A stretch of 58,173 nt of DNA from Gemmatimonadota bacterium. Lineage in GTDB: Bacteria; Gemmatimonadota; Gemmatimonadetes; Gemmatimonadales; GWC2-71-9. Positions 1 to 7,611 of the stretch are shown in pieces; within the stretch, counting starts at the first letter, position 1, and each line of letters opens with the position of its first letter. Below the pieces are notes generated by a model, which did no database searches, was not told the origin of the DNA, and saw only the letters and a program-made list of their open reading frames with translations. A program made the translations under genes and the position numbers. The DNA is taken from NCBI GenBank assembly GCA_020351775.1, contig CP070666.1, positions 5,167,561 through 5,225,733 on the forward strand. Reading direction: 5' to 3'.

Positions 1-690
1 AGGTTTTCAGCGCGCATCGGCCCTGTCCTCGTGGCAGCGATTGCAGTCGCCTCGTGCGGCGAGACCGAAACTCCTGTCGATCACATGGAACGGCATTTCG
101 ACGAGGTGGAGGCCGTCAAGGCTGCCATCATAGCGGGCGACCTCGCGATGGCAAAGCAGCAGGCCGAATGGCTCGCCAACCACGAGGCCGTAGCCGGGCT
201 TCCGGGAGACTGGGAACCATACGTAGCCCAAATGCAGGCTGCAGCTGGGGACGTGGCTGATGCTGCGGATTTGGCAGCGGCGGGCGCCGGTACCGGGGAG
301 ATGGCTTTGGCGTGCGGGGCGTGCCACACAGCTGTGGGCCAGATAACGTCATTCGCATTCATGGCCCAGCCGGAGGAGGCCGGGGTCACGGGGCACATGG
401 CGCGCCATGGCTGGGCGATGGACCGCATGTGGAAAGGGCTCATCGGTCCATCGAACGAGGCCTGGATGGAAGGGGCTCAGGGATTCGATGAGGCCCCGCT
501 CCAGGGAGGCTCAGAGGCGACACGTGCCCTGGGCTTGAGAATCCACGAGCTGGGCGCTCAAGGCGTAGAAGCAGCGGACCCTGCGGCACGTGGCGCAATC
601 TACGGCGAGATGCTCACAACGTGTGCCGGGTGTCACACGGCTGCCGCTCGGGGGCCGGCTGCCACCCCGCAGACCGCGGGCGGAGACTAG
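1..690 (+). CDS. Diheme c-type cytochrome lipoprotein (5' end outside window)
   Basis: The frame is open from the first base, so the gene begins upstream of the window. The visible N-terminus is hydrophobic and ends in a lipobox-like V-A-S-C followed by G-E-T, so this is probably a lipoprotein anchored in the periplasm. Two CxxCH haem-attachment motifs are visible, CGACH near base 313 and CAGCH near base 622, so it should carry two covalent haems. The two halves look like a repeated cytochrome fold. An in-frame GTG at 31 lies inside the signal peptide and is unlikely to be the true start. Electron transfer is the likely role, but the partner is unknown. Confidence 0.8.
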   Translation, partial: RFSARIGPVLVAAIAVASCGETETPVDHMERHFDEVEAVKAAIIAGDLAMAKQQAEWLANHEAVAGLPGDWEPYVAQMQAAAGDVADAADLAAAGAGTGEMALACGACHTAVGQITSFAFMAQPEEAGVTGHMARHGWAMDRMWKGLIGPSNEAWMEGAQGFDEAPLQGGSEATRALGLRIHELGAQGVEAADPAARGAIYGEMLTTCAGCHTAAARGPAATPQTAGGD

Positions 691-705
691 TCAATTGAAC
701 CGATC

Positions 706-734
706 TGGCCCGGGGTATGCTCACCCCCGGGCCA
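706..734. terminator. GC-rich stem-loop after the cytochrome gene
   Basis: A perfect 10-bp stem (TGGCCCGGGG paired with CCCCGGGCCA) encloses a 9-base loop, 15 bases after the cytochrome stop. No T-run follows, so it may be a weak or Rho-assisted terminator or an mRNA 3'-end stabiliser. Apart from this hairpin, nothing else is visible between 691 and 836. Confidence 0.5.
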
Positions 735-836
735 CAGCGACGTCGCCTTGTGCTGAGCTCCTGGAGAGCCGCCGCACGGGTGTCAACTTGAATCAATCCC
801 TAGCGTGGTGCCGTCTGTCCATCTAGCCTTCGTGCC

Positions 837-1604
837 ATGACTCCCTGGGTAACCAGAATAATGTTGGCGAACGGCGTGGCGTTCCTCCTCACGTGGGTGG
901 TCAGGATCGTGCCGCCGGAACCGCTCATGTTCGTGCCGCGGCTGTTCCTATTGCGTCCGTGGACGATAGTCACCTACATGTTCCTGCACGCCGGTATCTG
1001 GCACCTCTTGTTCAACATGCTGGCACTGTACTTCTTCGGCCCGCGGCTCGAGGCCAGGCTGGGCGGCCGCCAGTTCCTGCTCCTGTATTTCATCAGCGGC
1101 ATAATGGGAGCCGCGCTCTCTGTGTTCTTCACTCCCTATGCCGCTATCGTCGGCGCATCGGGTGCCGTATTTGGCGTACTACTGGGCTTCGCCCGCTACT
1201 GGCCCCGCGAGCGCATCTACATCTGGGGCATACTCCCGATAGAGGCCCGCGGACTGGTGGTCGTGATGACCATCATATCGCTGTGGCTCGGCTTCAGTGG
1301 CGGAGGCGGCAACATCGCCCACTTCGCCCATCTGGGCGGATTCCTCGGCGGGTTTCTCTACCTCAAGTGGTGGGATCGGAGTTCCCCCGCGGCGAGATTC
1401 AAGGCCAGGGCGAAGGCCCCGCTGCAGCGCAGTGGCGGAAACGGTGGGGCCGATGTCAAGCGGTGGCAGCGAATCCGCCGCGACGAGATGCACCCAGTGA
1501 ACCAGGAGGAGCTCGATCGGATCTTGGACAAGATCGGTGCCAGTGGTGTGGGCAGCTTGAACGCTGAGGAACGGGAGTTCCTGGAGCGCTTCAGTCGGCG
1601 CTGA
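837..1604 (+). CDS. Rhomboid family intramembrane serine protease
   Basis: This is a multi-pass membrane protein of 255 residues. It has the rhomboid hallmarks in order: HLLFNMLALYFFG in an early transmembrane helix (residues 56-68), the GASGAVFG serine loop (catalytic Ser about 108) and AHLGGFLGG (catalytic His about 165). The family cleaves transmembrane substrates within the membrane. The C-terminal 60 residues form a soluble acidic tail (MHPVNQEELDRILDKI and following) resembling the small domain often appended to bacterial rhomboids (DUF6576-like; recognition from memory). The ATG start fits the first membrane helix. It is followed by a Rho-independent hairpin at 1675-1709. No substrate can be inferred. 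Confidence 0.9.
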   Translation: MTPWVTRIMLANGVAFLLTWVVRIVPPEPLMFVPRLFLLRPWTIVTYMFLHAGIWHLLFNMLALYFFGPRLEARLGGRQFLLLYFISGIMGAALSVFFTPYAAIVGASGAVFGVLLGFARYWPRERIYIWGILPIEARGLVVVMTIISLWLGFSGGGGNIAHFAHLGGFLGGFLYLKWWDRSSPAARFKARAKAPLQRSGGNGGADVKRWQRIRRDEMHPVNQEELDRILDKIGASGVGSLNAEEREFLERFSRR

Positions 1605-1620
1605 ACCTGCCTAGCTCTTT

Positions 1621-1649
1621 TTGACAGCGCATCGCGATGCAGGTACCTT
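1621..1649 (+). promoter_or_regulatory. Sigma70-type promoter candidate upstream of the cold-shock gene
   Basis: A consensus -35 TTGACA at 1621-1626 is followed, after 17 bases, by a partial -10 TACCTT at 1644-1649. Transcription would start near 1656 and meet the strong hairpin at 1675-1709 within about 55 bases. This would give either a short RNA or an attenuated leader for the cold-shock gene at 1848. Confidence 0.45.
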
Positions 1650-1674
1650 TGGGTCTGCGAGACAGGTGACTGAT

Positions 1675-1709
1675 TGGGGACCTGGTTTACGCTCGGGTCC
1701 CCATTTTTT
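1675..1709 (+). terminator. Rho-independent terminator between rhomboid and cold-shock genes
   Basis: An 8-9 bp stem (TGGGGACC with GGGTCCCCA) is followed directly by a run of six Ts. It may end the rhomboid transcript, attenuate the leader of the cold-shock mRNA, or both, because a candidate promoter lies just upstream at 1621-1649. The remaining 138 bases to the csp start hold only a purine-rich ribosome-binding site. Confidence 0.75.
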
Positions 1710-1847
1710 GAATCTAGGATCTAGGAGCCGTAGCTGGTCATCGAGCCGGGTATGGCGGCCCGACGCGGGGGCGATCGACCGCGGAGAGTAGTCGGTAGGT
1801 ACGGCCGGGCCGGACTCCGACGCGAAACAAGAGAGGGAGTACGGTTG

Positions 1848-2060
1848 ATGCGTACCACCGGAAAAGTGAAGTGGTTCAACGACACCAAGGGATACGGTTT
1901 TATTACTCCAGAAGACGGTCAGCGCGACTGCTTCGTGCACCACTCGGCGATCCAGGGCAGTGGGTTCAAGACCCTGGCGGAGGGTGAGCGAGTCGAGTTC
2001 GATATCGTGGAGGGCCAGAAGGGTCCGGCGGCAGAGAACGTAACGAAGCTCGGTGACTGA
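1848..2060 (+). CDS. Cold-shock domain protein (CspA family)
   Basis: A 70-residue single cold-shock (OB-fold) domain. RNP1 is seen as KGYGFITP and RNP2 as CFVHHSAI, and the protein starts [10 protein letters not shown]. The family binds single-stranded RNA and DNA, melting mRNA structure or acting as an antiterminator. The ATG at 1848 is chosen because it matches the conserved N-terminus and follows GAGAGGGAG by about 8 bases; an upstream in-frame ATG at 1752 would add an Arg-rich tail unlike the family. The long upstream region with a hairpin resembles the regulated 5' leaders of cold-shock genes. A strong terminator follows at 2090. Confidence 0.95.
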   Translation: MRTTGKVKWFNDTKGYGFITPEDGQRDCFVHHSAIQGSGFKTLAEGERVEFDIVEGQKGPAAENVTKLGD

Positions 2061-2089
2061 TTGCTCTGCTTCTGTTGTAATATGAAATC

Positions 2090-2125
2090 GGGCCACCCTG
2101 ACGACGTCGGGGTTGGCCCTTTTTC
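2090..2125 (+). terminator. Rho-independent terminator after the cold-shock gene
   Basis: GGGCCA-CCC pairs with GGG-TTGGCCC (one bulge) and is followed by TTTTT. It lies 30 bases after the csp stop and separates csp from infA. Confidence 0.8.
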
Positions 2126-2208
2126 AGGTGCAAGCCGCTCTGCTCAACCGGATCGAGTGACCGCTTGAATCTTCAAGTAGCGAAGTACGAATCGATTAGC
2201 CCAGACTG

Positions 2209-2430
2209 ATGGCAAAACACGAGGCAATAGAGCTCCAGGGCAAGGTGACGGAGGTACTACCCAACGCCACATTCCGCGTTCTACTTGAGAACGGACACAC
2301 GGTACTCTGTACGATTGCCGGCAAGATGAGACGGTTCCGTATCCGGGTCTTGGCCGGTGACAGGGTCACGGTCGAGCTGTCGCCCTACGATCTGAGCCGC
2401 GGCCGGATCACTTTCAGACACAAGAACTAG
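2209..2430 (+). CDS. infA: Translation initiation factor IF-1
   Basis: A 73-residue S1/OB-fold protein with the full IF-1 pattern: [43 protein letters not shown] and [13 protein letters not shown]. It occupies the ribosomal A site during initiation and works with IF-2 and IF-3. Length and both ends match the family exactly. No Shine-Dalgarno is visible before the ATG. It stands alone, outside a ribosomal protein operon, between a cold-shock gene and an unrelated hydrolase. Confidence 0.97.
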   Translation: MAKHEAIELQGKVTEVLPNATFRVLLENGHTVLCTIAGKMRRFRIRVLAGDRVTVELSPYDLSRGRITFRHKN

Positions 2431-2615
2431 GTAAAAGAACTTAGCGACCGCCCGACCGACCCTACGCGGACGGGCGCAATGGCACAGACCAGGAATCCTC
2501 CCCCTCTGGCCTTCCAAGGCGACATCGACGCACGTGACAGCAGCACTTGGATCTTGACGCACCGATCACGCCTCGCTCATCGCGCAGCCGGGCAAGCCTC
2601 GATCCAGCCGTGTGT

Positions 2616-3938
2616 CTACCTCCGAGCCAACATGTAGTCAACCGTCATGTGCACCAGCGCACGCACCCCAACCAGCAATGCTTCCTCGTCGGCATAGAAC
2701 TTCGGTGAATGATTGACAGCCACGGTATCCATGTTTGCACCGCGAGGAGTGACACCCAGCGACAGGTACAGGCCTGGCACCTGTTGTGCGAAGTAGGAGA
2801 AGTCCTCTGCACCGGTTGTGGGCGGCTTCAGAAACGCCCTGCCTTCGCCCGCAACCCGCTCCAGGGTCGGGACCATCAACTCCGTCAGGTCCGGATCGTT
2901 GACTGTGACCGGCACCCCGAGCCTGATGCTAACGTCTGCGGTAGCGCCAGCGCTCTCGGCAATCAACTGGGCGGTCCTTCTCACCCGCTGATGAATCTCT
3001 GATTGCATATCATGATCGAGACTCCGGATCGTGCCCTCCATGACGACCTCATCGGGAATAATATTGCCGCGAACACCGCCATGAATGCTGGCAACTGTGA
3101 TGACCGAAGCCGCCTTGGTGACGTCCAGTTGCCGACTGGCAACGGTCTGCAGGCCGAGCACGATCTGGGCTGCCACCACCACTGGGTCGATCCCACCCCA
3201 CGGCATGGCACCGTGGGTCTGCCTGCCTCGCACGACTATGCGCAGACCATCGGCACTTGCCAACGCGCCGCCGGGCGTATAGCCGATTGTCCCGACCTCT
3301 CCCGGAAACACATGGAGCCCGAAGACAACCTCCGGGCTTGGATCCTCGAGTGCACCTTCACGGATCATCAGATCTGCACCACCGTCTTCACCCTCGGGTG
3401 CGCCCTCCTCAGCCGGCTGGAAGATGAACTTCACGGTCCCAGGAAGGCTGTCGCTCACCTCGGCAAGCACCTGCGCAGCTCCCATGAGGATCGCCGTGTG
3501 ATTGTCATGACCGCAGGCGTGCATCACGCCAACCTCTCGACCGTTGTAGATAGTGGTCACCTTTGAGGCGAACGGGAGATCTACCTGCTCGGTCACAGGT
3601 AGGGCATCCATGTCGGCTCGCAGGGCTACCACCGGACCTGGTTTCCCGCCACGCAGCACCGCCACGACACCCGTGTGGGCGACTTCGGTGCGCACCTCCA
3701 TCCCCATGCTTCTGAGGTGATCGGCCACCAGCTGGGCCGTGCGGAACTCGTGGTTCCCCAGCTCAGGATGCTGGTGGATATCCCGACGCCACTCGATGAC
3801 CTGTCCCTCGATCCGTTTGGCACGCTCATCGAGCGCTCGCGCCAGATCCGGATCGGATTGCGTGACGCCAGTGCCCGGCCAGCAGAGTGACAATACCACT
3901 ACTGCGACTGTAGAACTGGGCCAGAAGCGAACCTCCAT
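2616..3938 (-). CDS. Secreted M20 family amidohydrolase (hippurate-hydrolase-like)
   Basis: A 440-residue zinc hydrolase of the M20D group, which cleaves N-acyl or N-aminoacyl amides. The ATG at 3938 is chosen because AAGGAG lies 7-8 bases upstream and it opens a typical signal peptide (MEVRFWPSSTVAVVVLSLCW). Metal and catalytic motifs are DMDALPV, HACGHDNHT (Cys about 142, His about 144), PAEEGAPEGEDGG and GAEDFSYFAQ near the C-terminus. The dimerisation lid carries HGAMPWGGIDPV. The signal peptide indicates export to the periplasm, so it may scavenge acylated amino acids or small peptides. It is transcribed alone; the substrate cannot be read from sequence. Confidence 0.9.
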   Translation of the reverse strand: MEVRFWPSSTVAVVVLSLCWPGTGVTQSDPDLARALDERAKRIEGQVIEWRRDIHQHPELGNHEFRTAQLVADHLRSMGMEVRTEVAHTGVVAVLRGGKPGPVVALRADMDALPVTEQVDLPFASKVTTIYNGREVGVMHACGHDNHTAILMGAAQVLAEVSDSLPGTVKFIFQPAEEGAPEGEDGGADLMIREGALEDPSPEVVFGLHVFPGEVGTIGYTPGGALASADGLRIVVRGRQTHGAMPWGGIDPVVVAAQIVLGLQTVASRQLDVTKAASVITVASIHGGVRGNIIPDEVVMEGTIRSLDHDMQSEIHQRVRRTAQLIAESAGATADVSIRLGVPVTVNDPDLTELMVPTLERVAGEGRAFLKPPTTGAEDFSYFAQQVPGLYLSLGVTPRGANMDTVAVNHSPKFYADEEALLVGVRALVHMTVDYMLARR

Positions 3939-4288
3939 GGTTGGACTCCTTGATGGATGTGACCGCAGATACGAATGCAGGAACGCAAGTGTAAGCCGCC
4001 GAATTGCCACGGACCAGATGCGGGACCTATCGCTCGCTACGGTCATGCCCGGAGGCGCCGGTGGGCCGACGCAGGCTCCCTGATGACAAGTCGAGATTCA
4101 AGGAGGTGCGACCGTGGCGAGGGGCAGCCTACAGATTGGCGCCATCCAGTGTGCCCGGCTGCATGCCGACCCCTACTGGCACAAAGGCAGGCGCCACTTA
4201 CCGTAAGTTTATTGATCTCAATAAGTTAGACAGCACTGACCCGGCAGTCAGCCTGGCGGGCCGAGGGCCGGGTCGATCGAGCGGGCGG
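3939..4288. other. Intergenic region between the M20 hydrolase and the RCC1 lipoprotein
   Basis: This 350-base stretch has no convincing gene. It contains the upstream region of the leftward M20 gene at one end and the downstream region of the leftward RCC1 gene at the other. A perfect 7-bp inverted repeat, TTATTGA-TC-TCAATAA, lies at 4209-4224 in the only AT-rich patch and could be a protein-binding site. A small CTGAC/GTCAG hairpin lies about 20 bases away. No terminator with a T-run is visible. Confidence 0.4.
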
Positions 4289-6085
4289 CTAGTTAGGTTG
4301 CCCTACGACCCTGGTGGGCTGATAGCGGTCAGCGGTCTGGGTTCCCAGCTGACCGCTGAAGTTCGAACCCCAGCAGTAGACCAGCCCGTCGGTGGCAAGG
4401 CCACAGGTGTGCAGGTAGCCGGCACTGATCGATTGAAATAGCAGGCCCCCAACCACTGGCACCGGTACGGGGCTGTCCGAGTCACTGCCGTTACCCAGTT
4501 GTCCCTGATCACCGCGGCCCCAGCAGTAAGCCGCACCATCCGGCGTTAATCCGCAGGTATGGAATCCTCCCCCGGTGAGAGCCTGGAAAGTCAGTCCTCC
4601 CAACACCGGGGCCGGCGTCAGCTGGAAACCGGGGAACTCGCCCGGCGCTGCACCCGACTGCTTCTCCCTGTCGCGGCCCCAACAATAGGCGTCACCAGCG
4701 GCCGTCAAGCCACACGAATGCTCCTGGCCGCTCGCGATAGAGACGAACGTGACTCCCCCTGAAACGGGCTGTGGTAGAGAGGCCCGTAGGATCGAATCGA
4801 CCCCCAACTGTCCATAGTAGTTCCAGCCCCAGCAGTACGTGCGATCGTCGGTGGCGATCCCGCAGCTATGCTCCTGCCCAGTCACCACGATGCCAAAGGC
4901 CAGCCCGCCGGAAACCAATACCGGCGCCGAGCTGAACTCCAGCCCGGCGAAGCCGAGTTGGTGGCGGTTGTTGTATCCCCAACAGTGTGCCTCGCCAGCT
5001 ACCGCTACTCCGCACGTGTGGTTGGTGCCGGTCCTCAAGGAGGCAAACGTGAGGCCTCCAGATACCGTGACGGGTGACGGGCTCCATAGCGTCGCAACGC
5101 CGATCCCCAACTGTCCCACGCTGTTGATTCCCCAGCAGTGCGCGCTGCCGGTCAGAGACAATGCGCATGTGTTCTGGAATCCGGGACTCACCTCGCCAAA
5201 GGGGACAGCCGAAGGCACCTCGCTCGGCGCCGGTCGGCATCTTGCACCGCGGCAGGGAGTCACGCTGGGTGCAGGTCCGGTCTGTCCAGCGTCGTTGGCA
5301 CCCCAACAGTACGCGGTGCCGTGCGAATCGAGGCCGCAGGTGTGATACACGCCTGCTTCAACCGAACGAAACTCCACGTAGCGAGAGCGAACCGCGTAGT
5401 CACCACTTAGCCCCTCGAACTCCACCGTGACAGTCGCAGCCCCCTCGTCGATGGCCCGGACCCAAGCCGAATCACTCACCTGCACCACACGCTCGTTGGA
5501 ACTCGACCACAAAGTCGGACGCTGAAACACGCGAGCGCCGGCGTTGCTGTAGAGCATCGGCTCGATCTGCACAGCCTCGCCGACGACCATCTGTACGGAA
5601 TCGAGCGGGAACTCTATCGACCGAACCGGGGCAGGGGCTACCGCCTTCCAATTGCCGTCGAGGTTCACGGAGCAGGCGCTGCGCCCGATTATGGTCCCGT
5701 CCGCTTGAACGCTGCCAATAAAGACGGCGTCCTCGCAGCCGCCGAAAGCGCATCCGCACACGTCGGATACCGTGAAGCTGATCGTGCTGTCCTGGATCTG
5801 ACCGTCAACGATGGCCATGCTCCGGTCACTGCGGTATTGACCCAGGACCCCGTCGCACTCCCCTACCTGCCCACCTCTTCCCGAGAACGTATTACCCGAC
5901 TGTTCGAACTTGAACGAGCCAGTGTCATGGCACTGGGTGACCTGATCACTGACGATCAGAACGTCGGTGAAATCCCACACGCCGCTGATGTCGATCACTT
6001 CCGGCCGAATGTTGGCTGCGGAGTCACATGCGGAGGCAAAGGTGGCCAGAACGAGAGTGGCAGAGGGCCAGCTGGCAATCTTCAT
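4289..6085 (-). CDS. RCC1-repeat lipoprotein with bacterial Ig-like domain
   Basis: About 598 residues from the ATG at 6085, chosen because it opens a lipoprotein signal (MKIASWPSATLVLATF then A-S-A-C). After an N-terminal beta-rich region (about 20-160) with many Cys, there is a Big_2-like segment (VRSIEFPLDSVQMVVGEAV to about 240). Seven RCC1-type repeats follow, each built as H-T/S-C-G-L then Y-C-W-G-x-N, which would form a seven-bladed beta-propeller. Every blade carries a pair of Cys, suggesting disulfides and an extracytoplasmic site. Such surface propellers are common in Gemmatimonadota and Myxococcota. The ligand is unknown. Confidence 0.85.
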   Translation of the reverse strand: MKIASWPSATLVLATFASACDSAANIRPEVIDISGVWDFTDVLIVSDQVTQCHDTGSFKFEQSGNTFSGRGGQVGECDGVLGQYRSDRSMAIVDGQIQDSTISFTVSDVCGCAFGGCEDAVFIGSVQADGTIIGRSACSVNLDGNWKAVAPAPVRSIEFPLDSVQMVVGEAVQIEPMLYSNAGARVFQRPTLWSSSNERVVQVSDSAWVRAIDEGAATVTVEFEGLSGDYAVRSRYVEFRSVEAGVYHTCGLDSHGTAYCWGANDAGQTGPAPSVTPCRGARCRPAPSEVPSAVPFGEVSPGFQNTCALSLTGSAHCWGINSVGQLGIGVATLWSPSPVTVSGGLTFASLRTGTNHTCGVAVAGEAHCWGYNNRHQLGFAGLEFSSAPVLVSGGLAFGIVVTGQEHSCGIATDDRTYCWGWNYYGQLGVDSILRASLPQPVSGGVTFVSIASGQEHSCGLTAAGDAYCWGRDREKQSGAAPGEFPGFQLTPAPVLGGLTFQALTGGGFHTCGLTPDGAAYCWGRGDQGQLGNGSDSDSPVPVPVVGGLLFQSISAGYLHTCGLATDGLVYCWGSNFSGQLGTQTADRYQPTRVVGQPN

Positions 6086-6286
6086 CTTTTGTCCCCGGAA
6101 CCGGGCGCTCGCCAAGCGGCGTGGTGCGCGGTCTGCGTTGGATCAATAATTCGCTTCTACACTGCGGCGCTGAATCGGGTCCGACTACCCTACAGGCAAC
6201 GGGATTGCGGTCCGCGCACTGTGCTGGAATCTCCCACGATCCGCCTATACGTAAATCTGGAGTGAAGTCCGGCGGAGCGAAACGGC

Positions 6287-6315
6287 GTTGACATATCAAC
6301 AACCATTGATATATT
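6287..6315 (+). promoter_or_regulatory. arsR promoter with overlapping ArsR operator
   Basis: The -35 TTGACA (6288-6293) and -10 TATATT (6310-6315) are 16 bases apart. Between them lies a perfect inverted repeat, ATATCAA-N6-TTGATAT (6293-6312), of the type bound by ArsR/SmtB dimers. A second, overlapping palindrome GTTGA-CATA-TCAAC (6287-6300) covers the -35. Binding here would block RNA polymerase, so autorepression released by arsenite is expected. The start codon lies only 7 bases after the -10, suggesting a leaderless arsR mRNA. Confidence 0.75.
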
Positions 6316-6322
6316 GCGTTCA

Positions 6323-6682
6323 ATGTTAAGCTCCGCACAGCCGGATCTTGGGCGTTGCTGCCAACAGTTCCAGGCACTATCCGATCAGACCCGGGTTGGG
6401 ATTCTTGAGTTGTTGCGGGACGGCGAGAAATGTGTTTGTGAACTCACGGCGGCGCTGCAGGTGAGGCAGCCGTTGCTCTCGTTCCATCTCAAGACCTTGA
6501 AGAGCGCCGGGTTGGTCAAGGACCGCAAAGACGGCCGCTGGGTCCACTATTCAATCGATTGGCGCGGGGTCAAGGAGCTCCAGAGGCTCATTGAGGTGTT
6601 GCAGCCGGAAGCGTCACCGCAGGGTCTTGGCGAAAGAGATGACCCCGCTAGTTGTGGCCGCCACGACTCGCGACGTCGTTGA
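6323..6682 (+). CDS. arsR: ArsR family metalloregulator
   Basis: A 119-residue winged-helix repressor. The metal-binding box KCVCEL (Cys 37 and 39) sits where ArsR proteins bind As(III), with an additional CC at 12-13. The recognition helix is RQPLLSFHLKTLKSAGLV. The ATG at 6323 is preferred over a TTG at 6314 that lies inside the -10 element. It lies upstream of arsM on the same strand, 23 bases apart, so both should be controlled by the palindrome at 6293-6312. The last 20 residues are Arg-rich and poorly conserved. The arsenic assignment rests on the Cys box plus the arsM neighbour. Confidence 0.88.
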   Translation: MLSSAQPDLGRCCQQFQALSDQTRVGILELLRDGEKCVCELTAALQVRQPLLSFHLKTLKSAGLVKDRKDGRWVHYSIDWRGVKELQRLIEVLQPEASPQGLGERDDPASCGRHDSRRR

Positions 6683-6705
6683 GGATCATCAAAAGGAGGG
6701 AAGCG

Positions 6706-7533
6706 ATGGCATCCGAATTGAGCGGCGACATCAAGCGGGTAGTACGAGAGAAGTACGGCAAGGCAGCTTTGCAGGCGGCAGAGTCGCGCGCGGCATGCTG
6801 CGGCGGACCACAGGACAACCCATGCTGCGATCCGATCAGTTCGAGCCTGTACGATCCGAGCGACAAGAATGCTGTTCCCGAGCAAGCCGTGCTTGCCTCG
6901 CTCGGCTGTGGCAACCCAACGGCCCTGGCTCAGCTGCGTCCCGGCGAAGTCGTTCTCGACCTAGGTTCCGGCGGTGGTATCGATGTGTTGCTGTCGGCGC
7001 GGCGTGTTGCGCCCGGCGGTAAGGCCTACGGCCTGGACATGACTGATGAGATGCTAACACTGGCACGCAAGAACGCTGCGGATGCCGGGCTGGACAACGT
7101 AGAGTTTCTCAAAGGGGAGATGGAAAACATACCGCTGCCGGACGAATCGGTCGATGTGATCATCTCCAACTGCGTCATCAACCTGTCGGTCGACAAGGAC
7201 CGGGCTCTCGCTGAAGCTTTCCGTGTTCTCAGACCGGGTGGCAGGTTTGCGGTCTCGGACGTGGTGGTCCGTGGCGCCGTGCCGGTCAGCATCAGGCGCA
7301 ACGTCGAACTCTGGGCCGGGTGCGTTGCAGGTGCTCTGGAGGAGGCAGAGTTCAAGCACAAGCTGACCCAAGCCGGATTCGTGAACGTCTCTATTGAGCC
7401 TACGCGCGTCTATGAGGTGGAGGACGCGCGGGCGTTTCTCCTCGACGCGGGTCTGGATGTCGACGCCTTGGCACCGCAGATCGATGGTCGTTTCATGGCA
7501 GCGTCTGTGAGAGGCGAGAAGCCGCTTCGCTGA
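6706..7533 (+). CDS. arsM: Arsenite S-adenosylmethionine methyltransferase
   Basis: A 275-residue class I SAM methyltransferase that converts As(III) to methylated arsenicals. The SAM motif LDLGSGGGIDVLL is at about 84-96. The three Cys expected for arsenite binding are present at about 68 (LGCGNP), 156 (ISNCVINL) and 206 (WAGCVAGA). An extra Cys-rich N-terminal segment (AACCGG, PCCDP) is typical of the family. The start is fixed by AAAAGGAGGG five bases before the ATG at 6706; earlier in-frame codons overlap arsR. It forms a two-gene detoxification operon with arsR and converges on the sulfur operon. Confidence 0.93.
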   Translation: MASELSGDIKRVVREKYGKAALQAAESRAACCGGPQDNPCCDPISSSLYDPSDKNAVPEQAVLASLGCGNPTALAQLRPGEVVLDLGSGGGIDVLLSARRVAPGGKAYGLDMTDEMLTLARKNAADAGLDNVEFLKGEMENIPLPDESVDVIISNCVINLSVDKDRALAEAFRVLRPGGRFAVSDVVVRGAVPVSIRRNVELWAGCVAGALEEAEFKHKLTQAGFVNVSIEPTRVYEVEDARAFLLDAGLDVDALAPQIDGRFMAASVRGEKPLR

Positions 7534-7611
7534 CAGTCATCCATCATCGAGCAGCTGACCCCGGCTCTAACCGGGTTCAGTCTCGAGCGCTCGTGCTGCG
7601 GATCGCCTGAT

